Positions 49,255 through 57,895 are shown, numbered from the stretch's first letter. The stretch is 64,000 nucleotides of DNA from TMP-24 sp046348855 (GCA_046348855.1 JAXMDK010000011.1:62001-126000); one strand, 5' to 3'. Program-made: numbers and translations. The notes: generated by a model from the letters alone, not told the origin.

Positions 49255-50127
49255 TCATGCCTCCAGGTTCTTGCCGATCATCCGCATCAGGAAGAAGGCA
49301 ACGATGTTGGCGAGGACGACCGCCACGATCCCGCCCGCCGATCCGCCGCCTACGTCGAACTGCAGAAGCGATTGCGCATAGACCAGGTAGGTCAGGTTGG
49401 TGGTCGCGGTGCCGGGGCCGCCGTTGGTGGTGACTAGGATTTCGGCGAAGGTCGACAGAAGGAAGATCGTCTGGATCAGGATGACGACGGTGATCGCGCG
49501 GGTCATGTGCGGCAGCACGATATGCACGAAGCGGCTGGTCCAGCGTGCGCCGTCCATCTCGGCGGCCTCGATCTGTTCGCTGTCGAGCGATTGAAGCGCG
49601 GTCAGCAGGATCAGGGTCGCGAAGGGAAGCCACTGCCAGGCGACGATCAGGATGATCGACAGCATCGGCGACAGGGCCAGGAAATCATAGGGCTGCAACC
49701 CCAGTTTCAGCGCCAGCCAGGCGAAAAGCCCGTTCACCGGATTGAAGAACATGTTCTTCCAGACCAGCGCCGAGACGGTGGGCATGACGAAGAAAGGCGC
49801 AATCACCAGCACCCGCACGACCCCCTGCGCCCAGAAGGGCTGGTCCAGCAGCAAGGCCAGCGCCACCCCACCGATGACGGTGATGAGAAGGACGCCGCCG
49901 ACCAGCACCAGCGTGTTTTTGATGGCTGTGAAGAAGGCCGGATCGGTCAGGAAATACTTGTAGTTGGTCAGGCCGACCCAGCTTTCGGTGCCCGGCATCA
50001 GCAGGTTGTAGTGCAGAAGCGAGAAGTAGATGGTCATGCCCAGGGGGACGATCATCCACAGGAACAGGAGCAGGACCGCGGGTGAAATCATCAGGCGCGC
50101 GGCGGCGCGGGATGCGGTGGTGGCCAT
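49255..50127 (-). CDS. smoF: Polyol ABC transporter permease SmoF
   Basis: A 290-residue MalF-like permease with about six helices and the EAA loop EAAEMDGARWTSRFVHIVLPHMTRAI. It pairs with SmoG. A 98-base gap carrying a stable hairpin separates it from smoE, allowing a lower level of permease than of binding protein. Confidence 0.93.
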   Translation of the reverse strand: MATTASRAAARLMISPAVLLLFLWMIVPLGMTIYFSLLHYNLLMPGTESWVGLTNYKYFLTDPAFFTAIKNTLVLVGGVLLITVIGGVALALLLDQPFWAQGVVRVLVIAPFFVMPTVSALVWKNMFFNPVNGLFAWLALKLGLQPYDFLALSPMLSIILIVAWQWLPFATLILLTALQSLDSEQIEAAEMDGARWTSRFVHIVLPHMTRAITVVILIQTIFLLSTFAEILVTTNGGPGTATTNLTYLVYAQSLLQFDVGGGSAGGIVAVVLANIVAFFLMRMIGKNLEA

Positions 50128-50176
50128 GACCGGGAACCTTCAGTGCAGGATGGGTGCCGGGCTCGCCCGGCGGTCA

Positions 50177-50206
50177 GGCAGGCGAAACCGATGGGCTTCG
50201 CCTGCC
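50177..50206 (-). terminator. Intercistronic hairpin between smoE and smoF
   Basis: A perfect 10-base stem (GGCAGGCGAA / TTCGCCTGCC) with a 10-base loop lies 19 bases after the smoE stop. It is positioned as the attenuating or mRNA-stabilising hairpin common after ABC binding-protein genes; there is no U-run. Confidence 0.65.
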
Positions 50207-50225
50207 GCCTGTCCCTCGCGCGGTC

Positions 50226-51536
50226 CTACTTGATGTAGCCCGCCTTGGTCATTTCGCGCACCGTCAGGTCCTGCGCGTTCTTCAGCGCGTCGTCCAGCGA
50301 GGTGGTCCCGGCCAAGGCCGCCGAGAATTGCTGGCCGACTTCGGTGGCGATGCCCTGGAATTCGGGGATCGCCACGAACTGCACGCCGACATAGGGCACC
50401 GGATCGACGGTCGGGTGGGTCGGATCAGCCGCGTTGATGCTGTCCAGCGTCATCTTGGCGAAAGGCACCTTCTGATATTCCGGGTTGTCGTAAAGCGACT
50501 TGCGCGTACCCGGAGGAACGTTGGCCCAGCCTTCTTTCGAGGCAACCAGCGCCAGATAGTCCTTGTTGGTTGCCCAGTTGACGAAGGCCTTCGCCGCGTC
50601 GGCCTTCTGGGTGCCGGCGGGAATGGCCAGCGACCAGGCCCAGAGCCAGTTGCCGCGCTTGCCCTTGCCGGTATCCGGCGCCAGCGCAAAGCCGACCTTG
50701 TCGGCGACCGTCGAATCCTTGCCGGTCACCGCCGAGGCCGCGACGGTGGCGTCGATCCACATGCCGCACTTGCCCTGCTGGAACAGCGCCAGGTTTTCGT
50801 TGAAGCCGTTGTTCGAGGCACCGGGCGGGCCGTAGTTCGTCATCAGGTCAAGATAGTCGGTCATGGTGGCCTTCCAGGCCGGGCCGTCGAACTGCGGGTT
50901 CCATTTCTCGTCGAACCAGCGCGCGCCATAGGAATTCGACATGGCGGTCAGGAAGGCCATGTTCTCGCCCCAGCCGGCCTTGCCGCGCAGGCAGATGCCG
51001 TAGATGCCGTTCGCCTTGTCGGTCATCGCCTTGGCGGCGGCCTTGATATCGTCCCAGGTCGGCGCATCGGCCATCTTGAGCCCGGCCTTTTCCATCAGGT
51101 CAGTGCGATACATGACCATCGAGCTTTCGCCGTAGAAGGGCGAGGCATAAAGATGCCCGTCCACCGTCAGGCCGCCCTTGATCGCCGGCAGGATGTCGGC
51201 GGCGTCATAGTCGGCGGGCAGGCCGTCGAGGCTGACCAGCCAGCCCTGCTTGCCCCAGATCGGAACCTCGTAGGTGCCGATCGTCATCACATCGAACTGC
51301 CCGCCCTTGGTGGCGATGTCGGTCGTGACCTTCTGGCGCAGGACGTTCTCTTCCAGCGTCACCCAGTTGACCTTGATGTCGGGGTGCTTGGCGTAGAAGT
51401 CGTCCATCAGACCCTGCATGCGGATCATGTCGCCGTTGTTGACGGTGGCGACGGTGATGGTCGTCTCGGCGTTGGCCGCGCCGGCAAGCGCGCCGATGGC
51501 GCACGCGCCCAGCAGCGCGCGGACAGTCAGTGTCAT
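50226..51536 (-). CDS. smoE: Sorbitol/mannitol-binding periplasmic protein
   Basis: A 436-residue family 1 sugar-binding protein. The signal peptide MTLTVRALLGACAIGALAGA ends at ANA/ET. The mature protein has the MalE-like pattern, with YASPFYGESSMVMYRTDLMEKAG, PPTWDDIKAAA-type spacing and ANKDYLALVASKEGWANVPPG. It delivers polyols to SmoFGK. The ATG at 51536 has GGGAGGACT upstream. It opens the operon under a promoter overlapped by two palindromes. Confidence 0.94.
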   Translation of the reverse strand: MTLTVRALLGACAIGALAGAANAETTITVATVNNGDMIRMQGLMDDFYAKHPDIKVNWVTLEENVLRQKVTTDIATKGGQFDVMTIGTYEVPIWGKQGWLVSLDGLPADYDAADILPAIKGGLTVDGHLYASPFYGESSMVMYRTDLMEKAGLKMADAPTWDDIKAAAKAMTDKANGIYGICLRGKAGWGENMAFLTAMSNSYGARWFDEKWNPQFDGPAWKATMTDYLDLMTNYGPPGASNNGFNENLALFQQGKCGMWIDATVAASAVTGKDSTVADKVGFALAPDTGKGKRGNWLWAWSLAIPAGTQKADAAKAFVNWATNKDYLALVASKEGWANVPPGTRKSLYDNPEYQKVPFAKMTLDSINAADPTHPTVDPVPYVGVQFVAIPEFQGIATEVGQQFSAALAGTTSLDDALKNAQDLTVREMTKAGYIK

Positions 51537-51559
51537 GGATTGAGTCCTCCCTCGCATAT

Positions 51560-51575
51560 TTGAGCATATGCTCAA
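51560..51575. promoter_or_regulatory. Polyol operator 1 (perfect palindrome)
   Basis: TTGAGCATATGCTCAA, a perfect 16-base palindrome 24 bases upstream of the smoE start, downstream of the predicted transcription start. Together with the related word at 51580-51593, centred about 19 bases away (two helical turns), it suggests paired binding of the SorC-type regulator encoded next door. Confidence 0.75.
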
Positions 51576-51579
51576 TATG

Positions 51580-51593
51580 TGAGTAATTATTCA
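51580..51593. promoter_or_regulatory. Polyol operator 2 (near-palindrome)
   Basis: TGAGTAATTATTCA differs from a perfect palindrome at one pair and shares the TGAG / TCA ends with operator 1. It covers the predicted -10 box of the smoE promoter. Confidence 0.65.
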
Positions 51594-51615
51594 TTAATGG
51601 CCGGCGCGCCGTCAA
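51587..51615 (-). promoter_or_regulatory. Promoter of the smo operon
   Basis: On the minus strand a -35 box TTGACG (51615-51610) and a -10 box GAATAA (51592-51587) are 17 bases apart; transcription should begin near 51580, about 44 bases before smoE. The -10 box lies within operator 2, so binding there should block the promoter. Confidence 0.6.
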
Positions 51616-51655
51616 TATGAAAGTTGCGAACCTGCGGGTGTGAAAGGGCGGGTGT

Positions 51656-52612
51656 TCAGCCTGCGGCTAGCAGCGCCGCGGCGGTAGGCTCGTCGGTGAC
51701 CAAGCCATTGATGATGCGGCCGGAAAGTGCCGCGCGGATGGCGGGCAGCTTGTTGGCGCCGGCGGCGATGCCGATCACCGGCGCCAGCCGCCCCGGTTCG
51801 ACCCGAACCCCGCCGACCCGGTCGCTGATGCCGGCGTCGATATACTGGCCCCGCGAATCGAAGACCCAGCCGGCGACCTCGCCCGCCGCTCCGCGCGCCT
51901 GGGCCTCTCGCAATTGCCCAACGGCCAGGAACCCGTCCTTCAGCAGCGGCGCGTCGTCGCCCATCTGTCCGACGCCCACGAAGGTGACGTCGGCGCTTTG
52001 CGCCAGGGCAAAGACGTTGCGGACCGGCCGCAGGCGGTGGAACAGCTCGCGCTCCTCGGCGGTGTCGGAAATCACCGGAACCGGCATCGGATAGTGCGGC
52101 GCGCGCACCTTGTCGGCGATGCGCATGATCACGTCGAAATAGCTTGCCGACCCGTCCGGGGCGATATTGCCGATCAGCGAGACGATCTTGTGCTGTTCGG
52201 CCTCGGTCGGGGTCAGTTCGTCGATCATCGCCCGCAGCGCCCGCCCGGTTCCCAGCGCGATGATCAGCGGCTCGGCCCGGCGCAGGAAGCTTTCGAAGAC
52301 TGCGGCCGCGGTGGCGGCGATGGCGCGGTTGACGTCTGCGGCCTCGCCTAGTCCGGGAGCGACGCGGCAGAGCGACAGGCCGAACCGGCGCGTCAGTCCG
52401 GCCTCCAGGTTCAGGCAGGCGCCGATCTTGTGTTCCAGCCGCACATGGATCAGCCCGTCGGCCGTGGCCCGCGACACCAGCCGCTGTGCCCGCTGGCGCG
52501 AGACCCCGAGTTCGGCCGCGATCTGGTCCTGGGTCAGCCCGCCGACATAGTAGAGCCAGCCGGCGCGGGCGGCTTCGTCCCTCAGGCTGACGTCACTGTC
52601 GGCGCGGCCCAT
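51656..52612 (-). CDS. smoC: SorC/DeoR-type sugar-binding transcriptional regulator
   Basis: A 318-residue regulator with an N-terminal helix-turn-helix (about 15-60, LTQDQIAAELGVSRQRAQRLVSRA) and a SorC effector-binding domain, where GTGRALRAMIDEL, GVGQMGD and IGIAAGANKLPAIRAAL are typical. It should control the smo operon through the two nearby palindromes. GGAGAG precedes ATG 52612. The smoC name follows its position in the Rhodobacter operon and is less certain than the family. Confidence 0.87.
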   Translation of the reverse strand: MGRADSDVSLRDEAARAGWLYYVGGLTQDQIAAELGVSRQRAQRLVSRATADGLIHVRLEHKIGACLNLEAGLTRRFGLSLCRVAPGLGEAADVNRAIAATAAAVFESFLRRAEPLIIALGTGRALRAMIDELTPTEAEQHKIVSLIGNIAPDGSASYFDVIMRIADKVRAPHYPMPVPVISDTAEERELFHRLRPVRNVFALAQSADVTFVGVGQMGDDAPLLKDGFLAVGQLREAQARGAAGEVAGWVFDSRGQYIDAGISDRVGGVRVEPGRLAPVIGIAAGANKLPAIRAALSGRIINGLVTDEPTAAALLAAG

Positions 52613-53333
52613 CCAACTCTCCCGTTTCGTGCTGGAGTTCCGGTGCAATCTGGAAAAATTCGGCGAATGTTGCAAATGCCTGATCGGCCCGGGCGTCGGG
52701 CGGTTCGACCAGATCCTGCTGGCGCATGTGGCTGCCGCCGGTAAAGCGCCAGACCGCCATCCCCGCAGCGCGGGCGGCGCGGATGCCGTTCAGGCTGTCC
52801 TCGATCACCAGCGCGGCGGCGGGGTCCGCGCCCATCTGGCGCGCCGCATGGAGGAACAGGTCGGGGGCGGGCTTGCCCCTGGCCACGTCCGCGGCGGTGA
52901 ACAGCCGGTCGCCGACCAGCCCGTCCAGCCCGGCAAGCTGCAAAGACCGCGCCGCCCGTCCGGGGCTGGACGACGTGGCCACGCACCAGCGCCGGGCGAT
53001 GCGCGACAGGACGGCATGGACCCCCGGCATGACCTTCAGTTCACGTTCGAACGCCTGGAGAAGCCGGCTGCGGTATTGCGACTCGAATCCCTCGGGCAGG
53101 GTCAGACCGAAATCGTCGCGGATGGTCTTCATCACCGTGGGATAGCTGCGCCCCAGGAAGTGGCGGGCGACATAGGCCAGGTCGATGGTGATCCCCAGCC
53201 GCGACAGTTCGGCGATCAGCATCCTGGCCGAGATCAGCTCGCTGTCGATCAGAACCCCGTCGCAGTCGAAGATGACCAATTCGACCGGCCGTCCCGCACC
53301 GCCGCGCCGGCCGTGGTCCGGTCCTGCGGTCAC
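52593..53333 (-). CDS. HAD-superfamily phosphatase/phosphomutase-like protein
   Basis: A 246-residue HAD subfamily IA hydrolase. FDCDGVLIDSE (nucleophile Asp23, general acid Asp25), VATSSSPGR, the lysine region RGKPAPDLFLHAA and IEDSLNGIRAARAAGM make up motifs I to IV. Such enzymes remove phosphate from sugar phosphates or act as phosphoglucomutases. GTG 53333 overlaps the upstream gene stop (GTGA), and the 3' end overlaps smoC by 20 bases, so it is coupled to the regulator. A sugar-phosphate role in polyol use is inferred from position. Confidence 0.88.
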   Translation of the reverse strand: MTAGPDHGRRGGAGRPVELVIFDCDGVLIDSELISARMLIAELSRLGITIDLAYVARHFLGRSYPTVMKTIRDDFGLTLPEGFESQYRSRLLQAFERELKVMPGVHAVLSRIARRWCVATSSSPGRAARSLQLAGLDGLVGDRLFTAADVARGKPAPDLFLHAARQMGADPAAALVIEDSLNGIRAARAAGMAVWRFTGGSHMRQQDLVEPPDARADQAFATFAEFFQIAPELQHETGELDGPRRQ

Positions 53334-54100
53334 GAACGCGGCGTCCGGGTCCAGAACCGCAGCCGGGCCATCGTGCGCCCCCAGAACCCGCGCAACCCGG
53401 CGCGCGCCGCGTCGGCCCGGGCGTCGATGTCGCCGATCCGGCCGCCGACATCGTCCAGTACCGGGTCGATCTCGCGTTCGCGGAACTGCAGCCACATGCG
53501 CCGCAGCATCAGCGCGCCGATCGCCAGCAGCGTCAGGATGACGATGTTGACCCAGGGCACGATGCTCACATCGGGGCCGGCGACGGCGCGGATCTTGACC
53601 GCGTTCGGGTAGATCGACAGCCAGGCCGCGCGCCAGCCATAGTGGGTGACGCTGACCCATTGATAGGGCTCGGCCTTCGATTCGAGGTTCGAGGCTTCGG
53701 CCTGAAGGTTGGAACTGTCGTACTTGAAATAGGGCGGCCAGACCCAGCCGGTATCCTCGTTGCGGTAGACCATGACCTTCCCGTTGGGGAAGGCGGCATA
53801 GATCAGCCGCACATAGCGGTTGGTCGCGGATTCCGCGGTGCCGGTGTCGGGCGAGGCGTAGAAGATCGAGTTTTCCCAGCCGACGGTGGTCAGGCGGTTG
53901 TCGGTGCCGGTGATGCGGACGATGTCGTGCTGGGGCAGGGTATAGTGCAGGAAGGCCGCGACGATCAGGGCGACCAGCGCGCGGATGCCCCACTTCATGT
54001 TGCGCCGGCCACGGCTTCCGGCGGGATAGCGGATGCGCAGGAAGATTGTCGCGCCGATCAGGATCGCCAGGACGATGCCCCAGATGGTGTAACCCGACAT
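53330..54100 (-). CDS. DUF1523 family membrane protein
   Basis: A 256-residue protein with two N-terminal hydrophobic helices (about 3-22 and 38-55) and one C-terminal helix (about 180-200). The central region, with DIVRITGTDNRL, NEDTGWVWPPYFKYDSSNLQAEA and ESKAEPYQWVSVTHYGWR, matches the DUF1523 pattern common in Rhodobacteraceae; function unknown. AGGAG lies eight bases before ATG 54100. It overlaps the HAD gene by four bases and follows a small membrane protein gene. Confidence 0.85.
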   Translation of the reverse strand: MSGYTIWGIVLAILIGATIFLRIRYPAGSRGRRNMKWGIRALVALIVAAFLHYTLPQHDIVRITGTDNRLTTVGWENSIFYASPDTGTAESATNRYVRLIYAAFPNGKVMVYRNEDTGWVWPPYFKYDSSNLQAEASNLESKAEPYQWVSVTHYGWRAAWLSIYPNAVKIRAVAGPDVSIVPWVNIVILTLLAIGALMLRRMWLQFREREIDPVLDDVGGRIGDIDARADAARAGLRGFWGRTMARLRFWTRTPRS

Positions 54101-54110
54101 TGACGCACTC

Positions 54111-54389
54111 CTATTGATAATTGACCAGATAGACGATCCCGGCAAAGCCGATGATCGGCAGGATGACCACAAGCCAGATCAGCTTGCGCCGAAGCCCGTG
54201 TTCATAGGCCTGCAACCCACTGTCGATGTAAACCTGCCGCTCGCTGGCGCCCTGGCCGGCGGGCGGGTTCGCATCCCATTCCTTTTCCAGCCTTTCCCGG
54301 TGCACCGACCGGGCATAGGTGCGCACGACCAGATAGAGGACCGAAAGCCCGATCAGCCCCAGGAATGCCAGACGGATGATGCCGAACAT
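54111..54389 (-). CDS. Small membrane protein of unknown function
   Basis: A 92-residue protein with helices at about residues 4-22 and 70-89 flanking a charged loop (HRERLEKEWDANPPAGQG). GGGGGG precedes the ATG. It lies ten bases before the DUF1523 gene and is probably its operon partner. I do not recognise the family. Confidence 0.72.
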   Translation of the reverse strand: MFGIIRLAFLGLIGLSVLYLVVRTYARSVHRERLEKEWDANPPAGQGASERQVYIDSGLQAYEHGLRRKLIWLVVILPIIGFAGIVYLVNYQ

Positions 54390-54561
54390 GGTCCCCCCAT
54401 GACCCGTGATGACCGCCCCCAAGATAGGCGGGGATCGGCCGGCGCGACAGGGGGAGAAGCGGGTTTCTTTCCACCGGGGCGGGAACGCGGAAGTGACTGG
54501 CCTCTGCCGGGGGCCGGCGCTAGATGGGCGACGAAAGCGGGCAGGCGGCAGGAGGTGCAGG

Positions 54562-55319
54562 GTGGGTCCGGTCTGGCAATCGCGCCGTGCGGTCCTGATC
54601 CAGGGGCTGGCGGCGCCGATGATTCTGGCGGGGCTGGCGCGCGCCCGGCCACCGGCTGTGGCCCGTGGGCTGGTCGAGCCGCACATGCGCTTGGCGGGCA
54701 GCGCCGTGACGCCGCGCGTCGCCCTGACGCTGGATGCCTGCGACGGCCATGCCGACCGGCGGATCCTCGACCTGCTTTTGTCCGAGCGCATCGCCGCGAC
54801 GATCTTCGTCGCCGGGCCGTGGCTGGCGCGCAACCCCGACGCCTTCGCCGAGCTTCTGGCCCACCCCGACCTGATCGAGATCGGCAACCACGGCGCCCGC
54901 CACCGCGCCGCCGTCGAGGATTCCGAGGTCCTGTGGGGCGTGCGCGCCGCCGGATCGGCCGAGGCGCTGGAGGCCGAGGTGCGCGGCGGCGCCGACCTGC
55001 TGATCGCGGCGGTGCCCCCGGCCGGTCCTGGTTCCGCGGCGCAACCGCGCTTTATTCGCCCGAGGCGCTGCGGCTGGTCGCGGCGCTGGGCTACCGCGTC
55101 GCCGGGTTTTCGCTGAACGGCGACCAGGGGGCGGGGCTGTCGGCCGGCGCGACGCGGGCGCGGATCGCGGCGGCAGAGGATGGCGCGGTGATCATCGCCC
55201 ACGCCAACCAGCCCGGCCGCAGCGCCGGGGCCGGCGTCGCCGAGGGGCTGAGGGCGCTGAAGGCGAAGGGCGTGGGGTTTATTCGGCTGTCGGACGGGCC
55301 GGTGGCGCCGGTGGGGTGA
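54562..55319 (+). pseudogene. Polysaccharide deacetylase, frameshifted
   Basis: The 5' part (54562 to about 55020) reads as a deacetylase with a twin-arginine-like leader (SRRAVLIQGLAAP), RVALTLDACDGHADRRIL and GNHGARHRA. The 3' part (about 55020-55319) continues in the next frame back: SWFRGATALYSPEALRLVAAL and a C-terminus ending in DGPVAPVG. A run of five C at 55015-55019 sits at the join; one more C restores VPPGRSWFRGAT. So the gene is disrupted by a one-base loss, or the loss is a sequencing error. Without the shift it stops at 55116. GGAGG precedes GTG 54562. The intact form would be about 252 residues. Confidence 0.8.
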
Positions 55320-55371
55320 GGGGGGGCAGATTGCCCACGCTACGCTTGCTTGCTCACAGCATTTTAGCCAG

Positions 55372-55587
55372 CTAGTTTGCCACAGAATGAAGCCATTCAA
55401 GGGCCTCTTTTTTGCTTCCGAACAGAGGTTTCTCGGGCGTCAAGATTGCGCGCCCTTCCACGACGATGAACTCCTGACCCCGAAAAAGATCAATCCATTC
55501 GCCATCGGGTGCCCTTTTCTGGAAGAACCAGATCTTCCGCCGATCGTTTTCCGCCACAAGTCGACAATTCCGCTCTGGATAGACCAC
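55372..55587 (-). CDS. Small conserved-type hypothetical protein
   Basis: A 71-residue protein starting at GTG 55587, seven bases after AAGGAG. An open frame reaches 55809 but the extra part has no start signal. The sequence VYPERNCRLVAENDRRKIWF, then WIDLFRGQEFIVVEGRA and a C-terminal SKKEALEWLHSV, looks like a small alpha/beta protein. Its base composition is clearly lower in GC than the flanks. Function unknown. Confidence 0.7.
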   Translation of the reverse strand: MVYPERNCRLVAENDRRKIWFFQKRAPDGEWIDLFRGQEFIVVEGRAILTPEKPLFGSKKEALEWLHSVAN

Positions 55588-55887
55588 GTCGTTACTCCTT
55601 TGAACATCTCCTAAGATAAAAGGTGCGTCTGTCTTTTCAAGTAGGGTGGCGGTTTTGCAAGATTTAGAAATGTCAGGCAATAGCGGAGAGCTACCTCCGC
55701 TCCGGAGCGCCGGTGCGCAAAAGAGCGCTGGAAGGTGAGGAATTTGTAGGAGGTTGGGACGCATGATGTCATGCACGATCGGACAGGGTGGAATTGTTGC
55801 GCGGAGCAATCCAGCCTTCGATTCGCTATTTTCAAAAAATTGATTTCATGCGCCTATTGACGACGATCTATGGAATTGGAGTCCAAC
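55588..55887. other. 300-base AT-rich spacer
   Basis: Between the small gene and the lipoprotein gene no protein-coding region is convincing. It is visibly richer in A and T than the rest of the window, with words such as TTCAAAAAATTGATTT near 55831. It should hold divergent promoters for both small genes, but I could not fix boxes. Confidence 0.5.
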
Positions 55888-56205
55888 ATGAAGAAGGCTG
55901 CCGCACCCATCTTGTTTGCGCTGTCATTGATTGGATGCGCAGACTACGATCTTCGTATTTCGTCGTCTTCGCTAGAGCCGACCGACCATCCCGGGGAATT
56001 TCGATGGAGAACCATTGCCGACGCAGTTTATCCAATAAACAGCGCCAAGGCTGAAGCGCTTCGAATGGCCCAGTTGCGAAAGGTGATGGATCTCAATGCG
56101 AGTTGCGCAACGGGTTATGCGGTCAAGGACCGGGTGGCCACACGCAAAGTCAACGGGGCAATCGGCGATATCTACGATGTATTCTACACAGTTCAATGCG
56201 GATAG
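55888..56205 (+). CDS. Small hypothetical lipoprotein
   Basis: A 105-residue protein with a lipoprotein signal: MKKAAAPILFALSLIGC with lipidation at Cys17. The mature part (about 88 residues) is of mixed charge, with two cysteines, including one near the C-terminus, and no known motif. GGAG lies six bases before ATG 55888. It lies in the AT-rich pocket and converges on pyrG. Function unknown. Confidence 0.75.
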   Translation: MKKAAAPILFALSLIGCADYDLRISSSSLEPTDHPGEFRWRTIADAVYPINSAKAEALRMAQLRKVMDLNASCATGYAVKDRVATRKVNGAIGDIYDVFYTVQCG

Positions 56206-56251
56206 TGAGCTGCTGCCCGTTGCTCTGATCGTCCGGTGAGTATTGCCCCCC

Positions 56252-57895
56252 TCACACCAACCGCTCCGTCTCCTTCGCCGCCCGGACAAAATCCGCGAAC
56301 AACGGATGCGGTGCAAACGGTTTCGACTTCAGTTCCGGGTGGAACTGGACGCCGATGAACCAGGGGTGGCCCTTGACCTCGACGATCTCCGGCAGCCGCC
56401 CGTCCGGCGACATGCCGGAAAAGACCAGGCCGCATTTTTCCAGCCGGTCGCGGTATTTCACGTCGACCTCGTAACGGTGGCGGTGGCGTTCCTCGATCGT
56501 CGTGGCGTGGTAGACCTGCGCGACCTTGGAGTCAGGCGCGAGCAGCGCGGTATAGGCGCCCAGCCGCATGGTGCCACCCTTGGCGTCGTCGGCCTTGCGG
56601 CTGACGGTGTGGTTGCCCTGCACCCATTCCTTCAGGTGGTAGACCACGGGTTCGAAGCGTTTTTCACCCTTTTCATGGTCGAATTCCTCGGACCCCGCCT
56701 TGGCGACGCCGGCCAGGTTGCGCGCCGCCTCGATCACCGCCATCTGCATGCCGAGGCAGATGCCAAGGTAGGGAACCTGTTTTTCGCGGGCGAACTGGGC
56801 AGCCTTGATCTTGCCCTCGGTGCCGCGTTCGCCGAAGCCGCCGGGCACGAGGATGGCGTGGAAATCCTCGAGGTAGGGCGCGGGATCCTCGCGTTCAAAG
56901 ATCTCGCTGTCGATCCATTCGGCCTTGACGCGGACGCGGTTGGCCATGCCGCCGTGGGTCAGCGCCTCGGCGATGGATTTGTAGGCGTCCTCGAGCTGGG
57001 TGTACTTGCCGACGATGGCGACCCGCACCTCGCCCTCGGCATGGTCGAGCCGGTCCATCACGTCGGTCCAGCGCTCGAGGTTGGGCTTGGGCGCCGGCTG
57101 GATCTGGAAGGCGTCGAGGACGGCGCGGTCAAGGCCCGCGCGGTGGTAGGCGAGCGGCGCCTCGTAGATGGTCTTCAGGTCATAGGCGGGGATCACCGCG
57201 TCGGGGCGAACGTTGCAGAACAGCGCGATTTTTTCGCGCTCGCGGTCGGGGATCGGATGTTCGCTGCGGCAGACCAGCACATCGGGGGCGAGGCCGATCG
57301 ACTGCAGTTCCTTGACCGAATGCTGGGTGGGCTTGGTCTTCAGCTCGCCCGAGGCCGACAGGTAGGGCAGCAGCGTCAGGTGCATCAGGATCGACTGGCC
57401 GCGCGGACGTTCGTGAATGAACTGGCGGATGGCTTCGAAGAAGGGCAGGCCTTCGATGTCGCCGACCGTGCCGCCGATCTCGCACAACATGAAGTCGACC
57501 TCATCCTCGCCGATCCGAAGGAAGTCCTTGATTTCGTTGGTGACGTGGGGGATGACCTGGATGGTCTTGCCCAGATAGTCGCCGCGCCGTTCCTTTTCCA
57601 GCACGTTGGAATAGATGCGCCCCGACGAGATGGAATCGGTCTTGCGGGCATGGACGCCGGTGAAGCGTTCGTAATGCCCGAGGTCGAGGTCGGTCTCGGC
57701 GCCGTCGTCGGTGACGAACACCTCGCCATGTTCGAAGGGCGACATGGTGCCGGGGTCGACGTTCAGGTAGGGGTCGAGCTTCCTGAGCCGTACCGTGAAG
57801 CCCCGCGCCTGCAAAAGCGCCCCGAGCGCCGCCGAAGCCAGGCCCTTGCCAAGCGAGGAAACCACACCGCCGGTGATGAAAACGTAACGCGCCAT
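56252..57895 (-). CDS. pyrG: CTP synthase
   Basis: A 547-residue enzyme that turns UTP into CTP using glutamine. The synthetase domain (about 1-270) has FITGGVVSSLGKGLASAAL and DDGAETDLDLGHYERF; the class I glutamine amidotransferase domain (about 290-547) has the nucleophile in YLGICLGMQMAVIEAARN and the late His/Glu in FIGVQFHPE. Length and motifs are normal. It follows secG in the same direction. Confidence 0.98.
   Translation of the reverse strand: MARYVFITGGVVSSLGKGLASAALGALLQARGFTVRLRKLDPYLNVDPGTMSPFEHGEVFVTDDGAETDLDLGHYERFTGVHARKTDSISSGRIYSNVLEKERRGDYLGKTIQVIPHVTNEIKDFLRIGEDEVDFMLCEIGGTVGDIEGLPFFEAIRQFIHERPRGQSILMHLTLLPYLSASGELKTKPTQHSVKELQSIGLAPDVLVCRSEHPIPDREREKIALFCNVRPDAVIPAYDLKTIYEAPLAYHRAGLDRAVLDAFQIQPAPKPNLERWTDVMDRLDHAEGEVRVAIVGKYTQLEDAYKSIAEALTHGGMANRVRVKAEWIDSEIFEREDPAPYLEDFHAILVPGGFGERGTEGKIKAAQFAREKQVPYLGICLGMQMAVIEAARNLAGVAKAGSEEFDHEKGEKRFEPVVYHLKEWVQGNHTVSRKADDAKGGTMRLGAYTALLAPDSKVAQVYHATTIEERHRHRYEVDVKYRDRLEKCGLVFSGMSPDGRLPEIVEVKGHPWFIGVQFHPELKSKPFAPHPLFADFVRAAKETERLV

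Noticed and set aside
55012..55030. Programmed -1 frameshift in the deacetylase gene
   Set aside because: GTG-CCC-CCG lacks the classical X-XXY-YYZ slippery heptamer, and no downstream stimulatory hairpin or internal ribosome binding site is evident. A one-base loss in the C run is simpler.
55588..55809. N-terminal extension of the 71-residue protein to 145 residues
   Set aside because: The extension contains no start with a ribosome binding site, while GTG 55587 has AAGGAG seven bases away.
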